Below are positions 63,233-64,000 of a stretch of DNA of 64,000 nt, in pieces (positions within the stretch are counted from its first letter, which is position 1; each line of letters starts with the position of its first letter). Below the pieces are notes generated by a model that saw only the letters and a program-made list of their open reading frames with translations, was not told the origin of the DNA and made no database searches. A program made the position numbers and the translations under genes. This DNA is from JAVKBW01 sp040222995 (lineage in GTDB: Bacteria; Pseudomonadota; Alphaproteobacteria; UBA8366; Aestuariispiraceae): positions 62,001-126,000 of the forward strand of contig JAVKBW010000042.1 in NCBI GenBank assembly GCA_040222995.1. The letters run 5' to 3'.

Positions 63233-64000
63233 CTAGCGGGCCAGGCCCCGTTCGGTAAAGAACATAATCGACATGGAAGCCGCGCCCAGCACCGCGAACC
63301 CGGCGACCAGCGGCAGCGCGCCGCCATTGAAGGCAGCACCAACCGCCCAGCCCAGCGGCAGCGACATAAAGGCCGATCCCGATCCGACCAGGGCTGCGCC
63401 CAGACCCGCCATATGCCCCAAAGGCTCCATAGCCATCGCGTTGAAGTTTCCGAACATGATGCCGACGCAGAAAAACGTCGCCAGCAGCCAGATCATGAAA
63501 GACCACAGCGGCGGCAGCCCGTCCAAAAGAACAACCGGGACAAGGAAAAGGCACGACAAGACCGTCATCGCCATCACCGCGCGCCAGGTCAGGTAACGCA
63601 TGCCCAGGCGCATCACCAGTCTGGAATTGAAAATCGAGGCCAAACCGATCGTCAGGGCGGCCGCGCCGAAAAACAGGGGAAACAGTTCGCCGACGCCGAA
63701 ACCGGTCTGGAAAACCTGCTGCGCCGAGCTGAGATAGCCGAGAAACGCACCGAAAACGCATCCCGCCGCCAGGGTGTATCCAACAGCGGCGCGATAGCCG
63801 AGGGCTTCCCTGACCCCACCGACGATATTCGAAACTGAAAACCGCCGGCGGTCTGCTTTCGCAAGTGTTTCCGGCTGACGGATGGCGAACCACAAGACCG
63901 ATACGATCGCCATCGCCATCAGCAAAACAAACGTCATATGCCAGTTCGAAACCAGAATGACGCCCTGGCCGATGGCCGGAGCAATCGCCGGCACCAGAAT
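63233..64000 (-). CDS. Bcr/CflA-type MFS drug exporter, C-terminal part (cut by window edge)
   Basis: The last 255 codons of an MFS transporter, open at the right edge. At the visible N-side ILVPAIAPAIGQ matches the Bcr/CflA drug:H+ antiporter motif (helix 5). About seven more helices follow. Exports drugs or small toxic compounds across the inner membrane. It is convergent with the small membrane protein gene. Confidence 0.85.
   Translation of the reverse strand: MLVPAIAPAIGQGVILVSNWHMTFVLLMAMAIVSVLWFAIRQPETLAKADRRRFSVSNIVGGVREALGYRAAVGYTLAAGCVFGAFLGYLSSAQQVFQTGFGVGELFPLFFGAAALTIGLASIFNSRLVMRLGMRYLTWRAVMAMTVLSCLFLVPVVLLDGLPPLWSFMIWLLATFFCVGIMFGNFNAMAMEPLGHMAGLGAALVGSGSAFMSLPLGWAVGAAFNGGALPLVAGFAVLGAASMSIMFFTERGLAR

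Noticed and set aside
1..64000. CRISPR array
   Set aside because: No series of regularly spaced direct repeats and no cas genes were found.

Overview
The window is chromosomal DNA of a GC-rich alphaproteobacterium, most likely a marine Rhodospirillales-type organism. This is inferred from the rnd - kdsD - lptC - lptA - lptB - rpoN - hpf - ptsN order, the thrS-infC pair that lacks rpmI/rplT, the TRAP transporter and the partner-switching stress genes. It is core-like chromosome on both sides, interrupted by one mobile island of about 26.4 kb (20295-46727).

Left chromosomal part (1-20.2 kb): an arsenic gene pair (arsR, ArsJ-type gap, and the first codons of a probable arsJ at the edge); a UPF0178 protein; a partner-switching signalling cluster (STAS antagonist, metallo-beta-lactamase-fold protein, CHASE2-SpoIIE phosphatase, FecR and OmpA envelope proteins, RsbW-like kinase); a small heat-shock protein; the ptsN-hpf-rpoN-lptB-lptA-lptC-kdsD-rnd block for nitrogen PTS, ribosome hibernation, sigma-54 and LPS export; a PAS histidine kinase; an MDR oxidoreductase and an amidinotransferase-fold enzyme.

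Island (20.3-46.7 kb): an integrative mobilizable element in the 3' end of a tRNA-Leu(CAA) gene. It carries a relaxosome protein, a relaxase, a TraG/VirD4-like coupling protein, small membrane proteins and a large serine recombinase, but no type IV secretion genes, so transfer would need a helper. Cargo includes a DUF4143 ATPase, the antirestriction protein ArdC, and a defence cluster: a 1381-aa adenine methyltransferase with an N-terminal nuclease-like region, an AIPR protein, an Mrr-like protein and an SF2 helicase. Each of these four has a PD-(D/E)XK-like site. The island also has a small resolvase, a Sel1-repeat/ribbon-helix-helix fusion with palindromic operators nearby, and two related, probably structured non-coding segments.

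The most unusual feature is at the island ends. The 12-bp attachment core lies inside the recombinase reading frame. Joining the ends in the excised circle extends the recombinase in frame by 50 codons, which now lie at the far left end, and its new stop codon overlaps the mobC start (ATGA). Integration therefore appears to swap the recombinase C-terminus and to cut the mobilization genes off from their upstream operon.

Right chromosomal part (46.7-64 kb): tRNA-Leu, zapE, an outer-membrane barrel protein, infC (ATA start) and thrS, two glycosyltransferases, an alpha/beta hydrolase, an SDR-type epimerase, a TPR protein, a GST, a D-2-hydroxyacid dehydrogenase, a TRAP transporter operon (dctP, dctQ, dctM) with an amidase and a small membrane protein, and a truncated Bcr/CflA-type MFS exporter at the edge.
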